Part shown: positions 1 to 9,731 of the stretch, in pieces
How positions within the stretch are numbered: the stretch's first letter is position 1
Layout of the letters: each line of letters opens with the position of its first letter
Assembly (NCBI RefSeq): GCF_037055355.1
Contig: NZ_CP146350.1
Coordinates: 6,781,001-6,845,000 of the forward strand
Length of the DNA stretch: 64,000 bases
Reading direction: 5' to 3'
Source: Streptomyces sp. DG1A-41
Lineage (GTDB): Bacteria > Actinomycetota > Actinomycetes > Streptomycetales > Streptomycetaceae
Made by a program: the position numbers and the translations under genes
Notes under the pieces: generated by a model
Database searches by the model: none
Seen by the model: the letters and a program-made list of their open reading frames with translations, nothing else
Told to the model about the DNA's origin: nothing

Positions 1-1
1 G

Positions 2-778
2 CTGACGCCCGAGGAGCGCGGCGGCGTCCCCCACCACCTCCTGGACATCTGGGACGTGACCGCCACGGCGTCCGTCGCCGAGTACCAGCGCCTGGCCCGT
101 GAGCGGATCGAGGCCCTGCTCGCCGCAGGCCGCTGGCCGATCCTGGTGGGCGGCTCCGGACTGTATGTGCGCGGGGCCGTCGACAACCTGGAGTTCCCCG
201 GTACCGACCCGGAGGTCCGCGCCCGCCTGGAGGAGGAACTCACGCTGCGTGGCTCCGGCGCGCTGCACGCCCGGCTCGCCGCCGCCGACCCCGAGGCCGC
301 GCGGGCGATCCTGCCCAGCAACGGCCGCCGGGTCGTCCGGGCCCTGGAGGTGATCGAGATCACCGGCAGGCCCTTCACCGCCAACCTTCCCGGCCACGAC
401 TCGGTGTACGACACGATCCAGATCGGCGTCGACGTGGCCCGGCCCGAGCTGGACGAGCGCATCGCGCGCAGGGTCGACCGGATGTGGGAGGCCGGCCTAG
501 TGGACGAGGTGCGCGCACTGGAGGCGCAGGGGTTGCGCGAGGGGCGTACCGCCTCGCGCGCGCTCGGCTACCAGCAGGTGCTCGCGGCGCTTGCCGGGGA
601 GTGCACCCTGGAGGACGCGCGGGCCGAGACCGTACGTGCCACCAAGCGCTTCGCGCGCCGTCAGGATTCATGGTTCAGGCGCGATCCCCGGGTGCACTGG
701 TTGAGTGGGGCTGCGGCCGATCTCACAGAACTTCCGCAGCTCGCGCTGTCTTTGGTCGAACGACCGGTTACAGCCTGA
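2..778 (+). CDS. miaA: tRNA dimethylallyltransferase MiaA (5' end outside window)
   Basis: The protein transfers a dimethylallyl group from DMAPP to N6 of A37 in tRNAs that read codons starting with U. The open frame runs in from the window edge, so the N-terminal P-loop is missing. What remains includes the family segments ILVGGSGLYVRG (the central GGTGLY-like motif), NGRRVVRALEV and the C-terminal ATKRFARRQDSWFRRDP block. About 258 codons are present, against roughly 310 in full-length homologues. The gene is followed by a small membrane protein and dapF on the same strand, the usual Streptomyces order. Identification is secure; only the start is unseen. Confidence 0.95.
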   Translation: MTPEERGGVPHHLLDIWDVTATASVAEYQRLARERIEALLAAGRWPILVGGSGLYVRGAVDNLEFPGTDPEVRARLEEELTLRGSGALHARLAAADPEAARAILPSNGRRVVRALEVIEITGRPFTANLPGHDSVYDTIQIGVDVARPELDERIARRVDRMWEAGLVDEVRALEAQGLREGRTASRALGYQQVLAALAGECTLEDARAETVRATKRFARRQDSWFRRDPRVHWLSGAAADLTELPQLALSLVERPVTA

Positions 779-886
779 TCACGTCATGGCATCGGGACGC
801 GCAGGCCGTCATCCGGGCCTGCGGCGGCGTGCCATCATCGAGCTTCGATCGACCGAGCTGAGTCCTAGTTGGGAGGGCGCGTGGCG

Positions 887-1399
887 ATGAAGGCCGGCCC
901 TCGCGACACCGCACAAGGCACCGATCACATCACCGCCGACCGGGATGAACCGGAGCGCCGGGACGGACCGGAGCAGGAGTCGGACCGTCTCAGCTCCGAC
1001 GGTCCCGACGAGATGCAGGGTGTGACGGACGACGGCCCCGAGCCCGAGGAGATGTTCGCGGGCGAGGTCGAGGTCGAGCTGCGTCCGCAGCGCCGGCTGC
1101 GCATCTGGCAGCTCGCGCCCATCGTGAGCCTGGCCGCGGTCGGCTCCCTGATGTTCGCGTTCCCGCTCGCCTTCGACTTCGGCGACAGCGGGGCCGTGAT
1201 CGCCATGCTCGGGCTGCTGATCTGCTCGTGCGCGGCCGGCTGGGGCATGATGGCCGCCCGTCGCGTGGGCTACACCTGGCCGGGCCTGCCGGCCCGGGGC
1301 TCCGGCCGCAGACCGGACTGGCGCGTCGTACTCGCGTACACCGTCATGGTGGCCGCGGTGGTCGTACTGGCCGTGTGGCGAGTAGCGCGGCTCCGCTAG
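887..1399 (+). CDS. Small conserved membrane protein, function unknown
   Basis: The protein is about 170 residues. The first 60 or so are hydrophilic and rich in Asp, Glu and Pro. They are followed by three hydrophobic segments: one after LRIWQLAP, a second around AVIAMLGLLICSCAAGWG and a third, VVLAYTVMVAAVVVLAV, near the C terminus, so it should sit in the cytoplasmic membrane with a long acidic cytosolic N-tail. A GGGAGG ribosome site at 871-876 lies 10 nt before ATG 887 and only 4 nt before GTG 881; ATG is preferred. I do not recognise a family with a known role. It lies between miaA and dapF and may simply be a positionally conserved actinobacterial protein. Confidence 0.75.
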   Translation: MKAGPRDTAQGTDHITADRDEPERRDGPEQESDRLSSDGPDEMQGVTDDGPEPEEMFAGEVEVELRPQRRLRIWQLAPIVSLAAVGSLMFAFPLAFDFGDSGAVIAMLGLLICSCAAGWGMMAARRVGYTWPGLPARGSGRRPDWRVVLAYTVMVAAVVVLAVWRVARLR

Positions 1400-1540
1400 A
1401 GCGCCGCATGCCGGAGCGCCCGGAAGGGGCGCGGTGAACTGCGTGACAGGCCACGACGCACCCGCACACCGCGACGCACCCGCACGCCCACGGCGAATCC
1501 GCACGGCCCTCCCCGCGGAGCAGACCGTACGATCGAGGGC

Positions 1541-2413
1541 ATGAGCACGCGGATCCCCTTCCTCAAGGGTCACGGCACCGAGAACGACTTCGTGATCGTC
1601 CCGGACCCCGAGAACGCCATCGACCTGCCCCCGGCCGCCGTCGCAGCCCTCTGCGACCGCCGTGCGGGCATCGGCGGTGACGGGCTGCTGCACGTGGTGC
1701 GATCCGCGGCGCATCCCGAGGCGAGGGGCATGGCGGCCGAGGCGGAGTGGTTCATGGACTACCGCAACGGCGATGGCTCGATCGCCGAGATGTGCGGCAA
1801 CGGCGTGCGCGTCTTCGCGCGCTACCTCCAGCGCGCCGGACATGTCACCGAAGGGGACCTCACGGTCGCCACACGCGGAGGCGTCAAGACGGTCCACATC
1901 GCCAAGGACGGTGACGTCACCGTGGGTATGGGCAAGGCTCTGTTCCCGGAGGGCGGCGTCACGGTCAGCGTCGGAGAGCGCAGCTGGCCCGCGCGGAACG
2001 TGAACATGGGCAACCCGCACGCGGTCGCCTTCGTGGACGACCTGTCCCACGCCGGTGATCTGATCTCCCCGCCGCCCTTCAGCCCGGCCGCCGCCTACCC
2101 GCACGGTGTGAATGTCGAGTTCGTGGTCGACCGCGGCCCCGGGCACGTCGCGCTGCGCGTGCACGAGCGCGGTGCCGGCGAGACCCGCTCGTGCGGCACG
2201 GGCGCGTGCGCGGTGGCCGTGGCCACCGCCCGCCGAGACGGCGCCGACCCGGCGGTCACCGGCACCCCGGCGACCTACACCGTGGATGTCCCCGGCGGCA
2301 CCCTGGTGATCACCGAGCGGCCCGACGGCGAGATCGAGATGACCGGCCCGGCGGTGATCGTGGCCGAGGGCGAGATCGACGCCGACTGGCTGGAGACCGC
2401 CACGCGCGCGTGA
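1541..2413 (+). CDS. dapF: Diaminopimelate epimerase DapF
   Basis: It interconverts LL- and meso-diaminopimelate in the lysine and peptidoglycan pathway. Both catalytic cysteines of the racemase fold are visible: Cys85 in the EMCGNGVRVFARY motif and Cys218 in ETRSCGTGACA. The 290-residue length is normal for the actinobacterial enzyme. The start is an ATG preceding the conserved MSTRIPFLKGHGTENDF N terminus. The last 11 codons and the stop are duplicated in tandem immediately downstream (see the repeat entry), but the first in-frame stop ends the protein at its normal place, so the enzyme should be unaffected. Confidence 0.97.
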   Translation: MSTRIPFLKGHGTENDFVIVPDPENAIDLPPAAVAALCDRRAGIGGDGLLHVVRSAAHPEARGMAAEAEWFMDYRNGDGSIAEMCGNGVRVFARYLQRAGHVTEGDLTVATRGGVKTVHIAKDGDVTVGMGKALFPEGGVTVSVGERSWPARNVNMGNPHAVAFVDDLSHAGDLISPPPFSPAAAYPHGVNVEFVVDRGPGHVALRVHERGAGETRSCGTGACAVAVATARRDGADPAVTGTPATYTVDVPGGTLVITERPDGEIEMTGPAVIVAEGEIDADWLETATRA

Positions 2414-2450
2414 ACAGCCGACTGGCTGGAGACCGCCATGCGCGCGTGAA
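2381..2450 (+). repeat. 36-bp tandem duplication of the dapF 3' end
   Basis: Positions 2381-2416 and 2417-2450 are near-identical. The unit runs from GCCGACTGGCTGGAGACC through GCGCGCGTGAA, with one C/T difference (position 2402 versus 2438). Copy 1 is the end of dapF with its TGA; copy 2 repeats the last codons and a second TGA after the gene. This looks like a recent slippage or unequal-crossover event. Confidence 0.95.
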
Positions 2451-2748
2451 TGAACAGGCGCTGATCGCCCTGAAATCGCCGCGCGCCGTCGGCCACTCGA
2501 CCCGAAACCGCCGTATGGAACCGGCCACTTGGCGGGATTGGAACCGTGATGGTCACGACGTACGGGGGCACAAACCTCACATTCGTCCCTCGAATGGGTG
2601 ATCAGTTTCACGCTCGGCGAGAGGCGGTCGGCCGGGCGTGGTGGGCTCGGTAGCATCAAGCACCGGCCCGGACGGGGGACGAAGCCACCCCCTGAGCCGT
2701 GTCCGCCATGGGGCACCCGTCCGCCGGTCCACGCAGCCGGAGGTGCCC
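2451..2748. other. dapF-rshA intergenic region
   Basis: About 300 bp without a credible gene. It should hold the rshA promoter; I see no well-matched -35/-10 pair. The only clear signal is the GGAGGT ribosome site at 2739-2744, five bases from the chosen rshA start. Confidence 0.6.
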
Positions 2749-4944
2749 ATGAGTGCGGAGGCCACGAATTCCGTGACCCCAGGCCCGATGCCGGGCGCGG
2801 TGTCAGGACCGGTGACGCCGACAGCCCCGCGCAGAAAGGCCCGCCCCCGGATCGACCTGCGACGCCTCGGCCGCGCCGCGCTGCTCGGCCCCGCCGCCCG
2901 AGGCCGGCTGCCCGACGCCATCAGCCACGTCGTCGACGCGCACCGCGCCCACCACCCCGACGCGGACCTCGAACCCCTGCGCCGCGCCTACGTCCTGGCC
3001 GAGTCCTCGCACCGCGGCCAGATGCGCAAGAGCGGCGAGCCGTACATCACGCACCCGCTCGCCGTGACTCTGATCCTCGCCGAACTCGGCGCCGAGACCA
3101 CGACGTTGACCGCGTCTCTGCTCCACGACACCGTGGAGGACACGGATGTGACGCTCGACCAGGTCGGCGAGCAGTTCGGCGAGGAGGTCCGCTTCCTCGT
3201 CGACGGCGTCACCAAACTGGAGAAGGTCGACTACGGCGCCGCCGCCGAGCCCGAGACCTTCCGCAAGATGCTCGTCGCCACCGGCAACGACGTCCGCGTC
3301 ATGTCGATCAAACTCGCCGACCGGCTCCACAACATGCGCACCCTCGGCGTCATGCGCCCCGAGAAGCAGGAGCGCATCGCCAAGGTGACACGTGACGTGC
3401 TGATCCCGCTCGCCGAACGGCTGGGCGTCCAGGCGCTCAAGACCGAACTGGAAGACCTCGTCTTCGCGATCCTGCGCCCCGAGGAGTACGAGCACACAAG
3501 GGAGTTGATCGTCCGCAACGCCGCCCGCGCGGACGACCCGCTCGCCGAGGTCGCCGACGAGGTGCGCACCGTGCTGCGCGAGGCGGACATCCCGGCCGAA
3601 GTCCTCATCCGGCCCCGCCACTTCGTCTCCGTGCACCGGGTCTCCCGCAAACGCGGCCGGCTCCAGGGCTCCGACTTCGGCCGCCTGCTGGTGCTGGTGA
3701 ACGAGGACGCCGACTGCTACGGCGTCCTGGGCGAACTCCACACCTGCATGACGCCGGTGGTCTCGGAGTTCAAGGACTTCATCGCCGTACCGAAGTTCAA
3801 CCTGTACCAGTCGCTGCACACGGCCGTCGCCCGCGAGGACGGCCAGGTCGTCGAAGTCCTCATCCGCACCCACCAGATGCACAAGGTCGCCGAGGCCGGA
3901 GTCGTCGCGCTCGGCAACCCGTACGCACCGGCCCCCGACGACCCGGCCGACGGCGAACGCGTCGACCCCACGCGTCCCGGCTGGCTCTCCCGGCTCCTCG
4001 ACTGGCAGGAGGCGGCACCCGACCCGGACCACTTCTGGTCGACCCTGCGCGAGGACCTCGCCCAGGACCGCGAGATCACCGTCTTCCGGCCCGCCGGCGG
4101 CACGCTCGGCCTGCCCGAGGGGGCGACCTGTGTGGACGCCGCGTACGCGCAGTACGGCGAGGACGCGCACGCGTGCATCGGCGCCCGTGTCAACGGCCGT
4201 CTGGCGACGCTGAGCACCGTCCTGAAGGACGGCGACACGGTCCAGCTCCTCATGGGCCAGGACCCGGTGTCCGAGCCTTCCCGGGAGTGGCTGGAGCACG
4301 CGCACACGCCCGCGGCCCGGATCGCCATCCAGCGGTGGCTGGCCGCTCATCCGGCGCAGGCCGAGGCCCAGCGGACCGAGGGCCGGGAGGACCGGCAGGC
4401 CGAGGAACGCGCGGCGCCTCCCCGGCCCGCGACCGCCGTCCCATCCGACCCGGACGGCCCAGCTCCCGAGCAGGCGGCCGCCCGCCTCTCCGGCGGCAAC
4501 GTCCTCACCGACCGGCCAGGCGCGACCGTCCGGCTCGCCGGCTGCTGCACACCCGTACGGCCCGACGAGATCACCGGCTTCGCCGTACGCGGGGGAGCGG
4601 TCACCGTGCACCGCGCCGAGTGCGCCGCGGTGGCCCGTATGAAGGACGGGGGGCGCGCCGAGGTCGGCGTGCGCTGGGGCGATGCCACCGAGTGCCGGGT
4701 CACGCTGGTCGCCGAATCGTTCGTCCGCCCCCATCTGCTCGCGGACCTCACGGAGGCCATGGCCCTGGAAGGCGCCGAGATCGTCTCCGCGACCGTCGAA
4801 CCCCCGACCCAGCAGCAGGTCCGTCACACGTACACCGTGGAGCTCCCGGACGCGGCCCACCTGCCCGCCCTCATGCGCGCAATGCGCAACGTGGCCGGGG
4901 TGTACGACGTCACCCGGGCACAACCGCAGATGCAGGGCGGCTGA
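2749..4944 (+). CDS. rshA: RelA/SpoT-family (p)ppGpp metabolism protein RshA
   Basis: A bifunctional-type long RSH protein of 731 residues. The N-terminal HD hydrolase domain is intact: His88, His102, His126-Asp127 in LLHDTVEDT and Asp191 in KLADRLHNMR. The synthetase half keeps DCYGVLGELH and KFNLYQSLHTAV, but the segment that in RelA reads as a lysine/arginine-rich RAVRV-like motif is here RGRLQGSDFGRLLVLVNED. The nucleotide-synthesis site therefore looks degenerate and hydrolysis may predominate (inference). A TGS domain (EITVFRPAGG onward) and a C-terminal ACT-like domain follow. GGAGGT lies five bases before ATG 2749; longer in-frame starts upstream have no ribosome site. Streptomyces also has a separate RelA; this locus corresponds to the second homologue named rshA in S. 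coelicolor. Confidence 0.9.
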   Translation: MSAEATNSVTPGPMPGAVSGPVTPTAPRRKARPRIDLRRLGRAALLGPAARGRLPDAISHVVDAHRAHHPDADLEPLRRAYVLAESSHRGQMRKSGEPYITHPLAVTLILAELGAETTTLTASLLHDTVEDTDVTLDQVGEQFGEEVRFLVDGVTKLEKVDYGAAAEPETFRKMLVATGNDVRVMSIKLADRLHNMRTLGVMRPEKQERIAKVTRDVLIPLAERLGVQALKTELEDLVFAILRPEEYEHTRELIVRNAARADDPLAEVADEVRTVLREADIPAEVLIRPRHFVSVHRVSRKRGRLQGSDFGRLLVLVNEDADCYGVLGELHTCMTPVVSEFKDFIAVPKFNLYQSLHTAVAREDGQVVEVLIRTHQMHKVAEAGVVALGNPYAPAPDDPADGERVDPTRPGWLSRLLDWQEAAPDPDHFWSTLREDLAQDREITVFRPAGGTLGLPEGATCVDAAYAQYGEDAHACIGARVNGRLATLSTVLKDGDTVQLLMGQDPVSEPSREWLEHAHTPAARIAIQRWLAAHPAQAEAQRTEGREDRQAEERAAPPRPATAVPSDPDGPAPEQAAARLSGGNVLTDRPGATVRLAGCCTPVRPDEITGFAVRGGAVTVHRAECAAVARMKDGGRAEVGVRWGDATECRVTLVAESFVRPHLLADLTEAMALEGAEIVSATVEPPTQQQVRHTYTVELPDAAHLPALMRAMRNVAGVYDVTRAQPQMQGG

Positions 4945-5065
4945 GCCGGTCCGGACGCCGGCCACCGGACAGGGGCGGCACCCGGCGCAGGCCCCGGTCC
5001 CCGGTTCGGGTGGGCCGGACGCGCGTCGTCCCCGTCACGCACGCGCGCGCTGATAGCCGTGAGGC

Positions 5066-6574
5066 ATGCGCCTCACCCCCCACCGCACCCGAACCCGTTC
5101 CTGTCGTCGGCGGACGTCCGCGGCGCTGCTCGCCTCGGCCGTCTCCGTCTGCCTCGTCGCCGCGAGCGCCCCGGCCGTCCCGCTCGGCGTCGGCGACCGC
5201 CTCTTCCCGTACCTGGGCAACCCCGGCTACGACGTCGCGGCGTACGACCTCTCCTTCACCTACCCCGGCAGCAACAGCGAGCCGCTGCGGGCCGTCACCA
5301 CCATCGACGCCTGGACCACCGCCGACCTGGACCGCGTCAACCTGGACTTCGCCCATGGCACGGTCCACTCGGTAGAGGTCGACGGCGAGCCCGCCACGTT
5401 CGGCACCGCCGGCGAGGACCTGGTGATCACGCCCGAGGACTCAGTCTCGGACGGCAACTGGATGCGGATCACCGTGCGGCACACCAGTGACCCGGTGCCC
5501 GCGAAGGGGCGCGAGGGCGGCTGGGTGCGCACTGCGGACGGCCTCGCCATGGCCAACCAGGCCGACGCCGCGCACTTGGTGTTCCCGTGCAACGACCACC
5601 CCTCCGACAAGGCGATGTTCACCATCCGGGTCACCGCACCCGACGGCCACACAGCCGTCGCCAACGGTCTGTCCGCCGGGGTGGACAGGTTTGGCGGGTC
5701 GACCACGTGGACGTACCGCACCCAGCACCCCATGGCCACCGAGCTCGCCCAGGTCTCCATCGGCCGCTCCACGGTGCTGCACCGCATCGGCCCGCACGGA
5801 CTGCCCGTACGGGACGTCGTCCCGACCAAGCACCGCAAGGCGCTCGAACCCTGGCTGGAGAAGACCCCGGAGCAGATCGCCTGGATGGAGAGCAAGGTCG
5901 GCCGCTACCCCTTCGAGACGTACGGCCTGCTCATGGCCGACGCCTCCACCGGCTTCGAACTGGAGACCCAGACGCTCTCCCTCTTCGAGCGGGAGCTGTT
6001 CACCGAGCCCGTCTACCCGGCGTGGTACGTCGACTCGATCATGATCCACGAGCTGGCCCACCAGTGGTTCGGCAACAGCGTCGGCCCCCGCACCTGGTCC
6101 GACCTGTGGCTCAACGAGGGGCACGCCACCTGGTACGAGGCGCTGTACGCCGAGGAGCAGGCCGACAAGCCGATGCGGGACCGAATGAAGGCCGCGTACG
6201 GTGCTTCCGACCGCTGGCGCGCGTCCGGCGGACCACCCGCCGCCCCCAAGGCTCCCGAGCCGGGCCGCAAGACCAGCATCTTCCGTCCCAACGTCTACGA
6301 CGGCGCCGCGCTCGTCCTGTACGCCCTGCGCCAGGAGATCGGCCGACCGGCCTTCGAACGTCTGGAACGCGCCTGGGTCGGCCGGTACCAGGACGACACC
6401 GCCACGACGGAGGACTTCGTCCGGCTGGCCGCCGAGATCTCCGGGCGCGACCTGGACGGCTTCTTCCAGGGCTGGCTGTACGGGGAGAAGACCCCGCCGA
6501 TGCCGGGGCACCCGGACTGGAAGCCGGCCGCGCCCGCGAAGGTGGGTGCGCCCGCTGAGGCGGTCGCTCGATAA
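5066..6574 (+). CDS. Secreted M1-family metallopeptidase (aminopeptidase N-like)
   Basis: A 502-residue zinc peptidase. The N terminus is a long twin-basic signal peptide (RTRTRSCRRRTSAALLASAV followed by an alanine-rich core), so the protein is exported. The gluzincin site is complete: His328-Glu329-x-x-His332 in MIHELAHQWFG, and the third ligand Glu351 in LNEGHATWYE, 19 residues later. The substrate-facing exopeptidase loop is not obvious from sequence alone, so endo- versus aminopeptidase activity is left open. No good ribosome site precedes the ATG (GAGG is only one base away), and an alternative start is possible. It stands alone between rshA and hflX. Confidence 0.88.
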   Translation: MRLTPHRTRTRSCRRRTSAALLASAVSVCLVAASAPAVPLGVGDRLFPYLGNPGYDVAAYDLSFTYPGSNSEPLRAVTTIDAWTTADLDRVNLDFAHGTVHSVEVDGEPATFGTAGEDLVITPEDSVSDGNWMRITVRHTSDPVPAKGREGGWVRTADGLAMANQADAAHLVFPCNDHPSDKAMFTIRVTAPDGHTAVANGLSAGVDRFGGSTTWTYRTQHPMATELAQVSIGRSTVLHRIGPHGLPVRDVVPTKHRKALEPWLEKTPEQIAWMESKVGRYPFETYGLLMADASTGFELETQTLSLFERELFTEPVYPAWYVDSIMIHELAHQWFGNSVGPRTWSDLWLNEGHATWYEALYAEEQADKPMRDRMKAAYGASDRWRASGGPPAAPKAPEPGRKTSIFRPNVYDGAALVLYALRQEIGRPAFERLERAWVGRYQDDTATTEDFVRLAAEISGRDLDGFFQGWLYGEKTPPMPGHPDWKPAAPAKVGAPAEAVAR

Positions 6575-6730
6575 CACGGTGACGAGACGCCCCGTGCCGT
6601 GCGACTATCTTCAGGTCGGCGCGGCACGGAGCGCCGGGAATCTCCCGGGGCGTTCGCGCGTTATGCCCGGTGACGGAAAGCTCGCAGCGCTCCGTCGCCG
6701 TAAACGGTTTCCCAGCTACGTAAGGATCCA

Positions 6731-8224
6731 ATGACCTCCTCTTCTTCCCCTTCCCAGGACACCAAGCGCTTCGCGCACAGCCACCCCGAGGGTCTTCGGG
6801 CCGATGCCCTGATGGAAGAGGACGTCGCCTGGAGCCACGAGATCGACGGAGAGTGGGACGGCGACCAGCTCGACCGCTCCGAGCGCGCGGCTCTGCGCCG
6901 TGTGGCGGGCCTCTCCACCGAGCTCGAGGACGTCACCGAGGTCGAGTACCGCCAGCTCCGCCTGGAGCGGGTCGTCCTCGTCGGCGTCTGGACCTCGGGA
7001 ACCGTGCAGGACGCGGAAAACTCCCTCGCGGAGCTCGCCGCCCTCGCGGAAACGGCCGGCGCGCTGGTGCTCGACGGTGTGATCCAGCGCCGCGACAAGC
7101 CCGACGCGGCCACCTACATCGGCTCCGGCAAGGCCCGGGAGCTGCGCGACATCGTCCTCGAGTCGGGCGCGGACACCGTCATCTGCGACGGTGAGCTCAG
7201 CCCGGGCCAGCTGATCCACCTCGAGGACGTCGTCAAGGTCAAGGTCATCGACCGGACCGCCCTGATCCTGGACATCTTCGCCCAGCACGCCAAGTCCCGA
7301 GAGGGCAAGGCGCAGGTTGCGCTCGCGCAGATGCAGTACATGCTGCCGAGGCTCCGGGGCTGGGGTCAGTCGCTGTCCCGGCAGATGGGCGGCGGCAAGG
7401 GCGGCGGCCTCGCCACCCGTGGTCCCGGTGAGACCAAGATCGAGACGGACCGGCGGCGGATCCGCGAGAAGATGGCGAAGATGCGCCGGGAGATCGCGGA
7501 CATGAAGACCGGCCGCGAGATCAAGCGCCAGGAGCGCAAGCGCCACAAGGTGCCCTCGGTCGCCATCGCGGGCTACACCAACGCCGGCAAGTCCTCGCTG
7601 CTCAACCGCCTCACGGGCGCGGGCGTGCTGGTGGAGAACGCCCTGTTCGCGACCCTCGACCCGACCGTGCGCCGGGCCGAGAGCCCGAGCGGCCGGCTGT
7701 ACACGCTGGCCGACACGGTCGGGTTTGTGCGCCATCTGCCCCACCACCTGGTCGAGGCGTTCCGCTCCACGATGGAGGAGGTCGGCGAGTCCGACCTGAT
7801 CCTGCACGTGGTGGACGGTTCGCACCCGAACCCGGAGGAGCAGCTGGCCGCCGTGCGCGAGGTGATCAGGGACGTCGGCGCCACCGACGTACCCGAGATC
7901 GTCGTGATCAACAAGGCCGACGCGGCCGACCCGCTGACGCTCCAGCGGCTGATGCGTGTCGAGAAGCGGTCCCTGGCCGTCTCGGCCCGCACCGGCCAGG
8001 GCATCGACGAGCTGCTCGCGCTCATCGACAACGAGCTGCCGCGCCCGTCGGTCGAGATCGAGGCGCTCGTGCCGTACACGCACGGCAAGCTGGTCGCCCG
8101 TGCCCACGACGAGGGCGAGGTCCTCTCCGAGGAGCACACCCCGGAGGGCACCCTGCTCAAGGTGCGGGTGCACGAGGAACTGGCGGCGGAGCTCACGCCG
8201 TATGTCCCTGCGCCGGCGCTCTGA
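6731..8224 (+). CDS. hflX: GTPase HflX
   Basis: A ribosome-associated OBG-HflX-family GTPase implicated in rescuing or splitting stalled ribosomes. The protein is 497 residues, with the extended N terminus usual in actinobacteria. It has the HflX N-terminal domain (GVIQRRDKPDAATYIGSGKARELRD), a coiled linker (MAKMRREIADMKTGREIKRQERKRHK) and the G domain: G1 GYTNAGKSS at 281-289, G3 DTVGFV and G4 NKAD at 394-397. AAGGA lies a few bases before ATG 6731. The gene is followed by a perfect hairpin terminator, so it ends its own transcript. Confidence 0.96.
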   Translation: MTSSSSPSQDTKRFAHSHPEGLRADALMEEDVAWSHEIDGEWDGDQLDRSERAALRRVAGLSTELEDVTEVEYRQLRLERVVLVGVWTSGTVQDAENSLAELAALAETAGALVLDGVIQRRDKPDAATYIGSGKARELRDIVLESGADTVICDGELSPGQLIHLEDVVKVKVIDRTALILDIFAQHAKSREGKAQVALAQMQYMLPRLRGWGQSLSRQMGGGKGGGLATRGPGETKIETDRRRIREKMAKMRREIADMKTGREIKRQERKRHKVPSVAIAGYTNAGKSSLLNRLTGAGVLVENALFATLDPTVRRAESPSGRLYTLADTVGFVRHLPHHLVEAFRSTMEEVGESDLILHVVDGSHPNPEEQLAAVREVIRDVGATDVPEIVVINKADAADPLTLQRLMRVEKRSLAVSARTGQGIDELLALIDNELPRPSVEIEALVPYTHGKLVARAHDEGEVLSEEHTPEGTLLKVRVHEELAAELTPYVPAPAL

Positions 8225-8269
8225 CCCTTCCGCGTAGGCGCGTCTTCGACCTGAGCGGTCTGAGCGCGA

Positions 8270-8306
8270 GAAGGCCCGCTCCCTGTCCCGCAGGGAGCGG
8301 GCCTTC
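8270..8306. terminator. Perfect 16-bp hairpin between hflX and the converging protease pseudogene
   Basis: Arms 8270-8285 and 8291-8306 are exact reverse complements with a 5-nt loop. It lies between convergent genes and can act on both strands; there is no U-tract, as is usual in Streptomyces. Confidence 0.9.
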
Positions 8307-8318
8307 AGCATGCCTCGG

Positions 8319-9506
8319 TCATCGACCGCCGTGGGTCCTGCTCATGTTCTGTTGGAGCGCCTCGGCATCGCGGCCCAGCTGGGGACCGGCCAGCCAGCTG
8401 TTGTCGGCCGGGCCGATCGAGGTGTTGGAGACCAGCACGGACTTGCCGTTCAGCCCCCGGAACCAGCCGCCGCCGGACGAACCGCCGGTCATGGTGCAGC
8501 CGATGCGGTACATCGTCGGCAGGCTCGGGCTGAGCGAGAACCGGCCCGGGACGTCGATGTACTTGAACATCTTCAGGCCGTTGTAGGGCGGCGCCGCCGG
8601 GTAGCCCCAGGCGCCCATCTTCTCGGCCGCGGACGGCGCGGAGAAGTCCACGTCCAGGGCGGCACCGACCGTCTCCTCCAGGGACTTGGCGCTTTGCTCG
8701 GGCTTCGCGTGCAGCACGGCGTAGTCGTACGCCGCCCCGTCACTGCCGGTCTCAAAGCCGCCCTGGATCCACTGGTTCGAGGTCGAGGCCCAGTCCGCCC
8801 ACCAGTTGCCGTACGGGCGACCTCCGTCGGGTTGGCGTTGCTCAGCTCCGCCTCGGACTTGCCGAGGTCGTTGTAAGCGGGGACGAACACGAGGTTGCGG
8901 TACCAGCCGCCGGCGTGCACGCAGTGGCCCGCCGTCCACACCAGGTTGGACTTGCCCGGGTGGTTGACGTCCTTGATCACCGTGCCGGAGCAGACGGCCG
9001 GGCCGTAAGGGGAGTCGAAGAAGACCTTGCCGACCGGAGCGGCGTTCCGGTGGTACGGCGTCTTCTCGGTCTGCGCCTGGACGGGCGCCGGAACCGGGTC
9101 GCTCACGCCCTGGACGGCCGACGCGTCCTTCGTCGTGACCGTCTTGTCGGCCTCCTTCGCGGACTGCATCCGCTCCGGCTTCCAGAGGCCCTAGATCACC
9201 GAGTTGACGAAGTCCTCGGCCTCACTGAGCCACTTGTCCTTGTCCCAGTCCTTCCAGCCGCCGTCCTTCCACCGGTCGACGTCGATCCCGTGTTTCCTTG
9301 AGCTTGCAGGCGAGGTCGGCCGGGATCTTGACCTTGCCCCCGTCGTCCGCGGCCTGCGAGGTGGTGGCGTCGGGCTTGTCGCTCGCCGAGTCCGCCGAAC
9401 CTGCACAGGCGGTCACGGTGAGCGCCAGGGCGGTGACGAGCCCGGTGGCGGCGAGAACGGTGCGCCGCCTGCGCCTCGGTGCCGCGGGCGTAGCTGCGGA
9501 ACGCAT
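8319..9506 (-). pseudogene. Dead secreted trypsin-like serine protease (paralogue of the next gene)
   Basis: Conceptual translation tracks the intact neighbour at 9732-10955 along its whole length, but three lesions break it. There is an extra A in the run at 9292-9294 (frame lost inside the segment corresponding to RLREHGIDID), an in-frame TAG at 9191-9193 where the neighbour has Glu before GLW, and one missing base near 8815-8818 (between PTEVA and PYGNWW). The start (minus-strand ATG at 9506) is followed by a twin-arginine-like RRRRR stretch and an Ala/Thr-rich lipoprotein-type signal ending in TVTAC. The His (WTAGHC), Asp (YDYAVLH) and Ser (TGGSSGGG) active-site blocks all remain readable, so decay is recent. 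The nonsense codon makes sequencing error an insufficient explanation. Confidence 0.88.
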
Positions 9507-9731
9507 GGTGCAATGACCCCGTTGGCGCGTGTGCTGCTGCGCGTGTGCATGCATACCGGGTGCCGGAGCCCCCGGCGCGATACCCCACGATGCCCGTGGA
9601 GTTGAGGGCGTACGGGGGTGGTGGAGTTCCGTGAGTCCACGGGCCATTGCGCCAGGTGGGCACGGGTACGGGCACAGGCGCGGGCAGGGGACGGGGGCAC
9701 CACCCCACCGCCGACGGTGTTCAGTCGGCCG

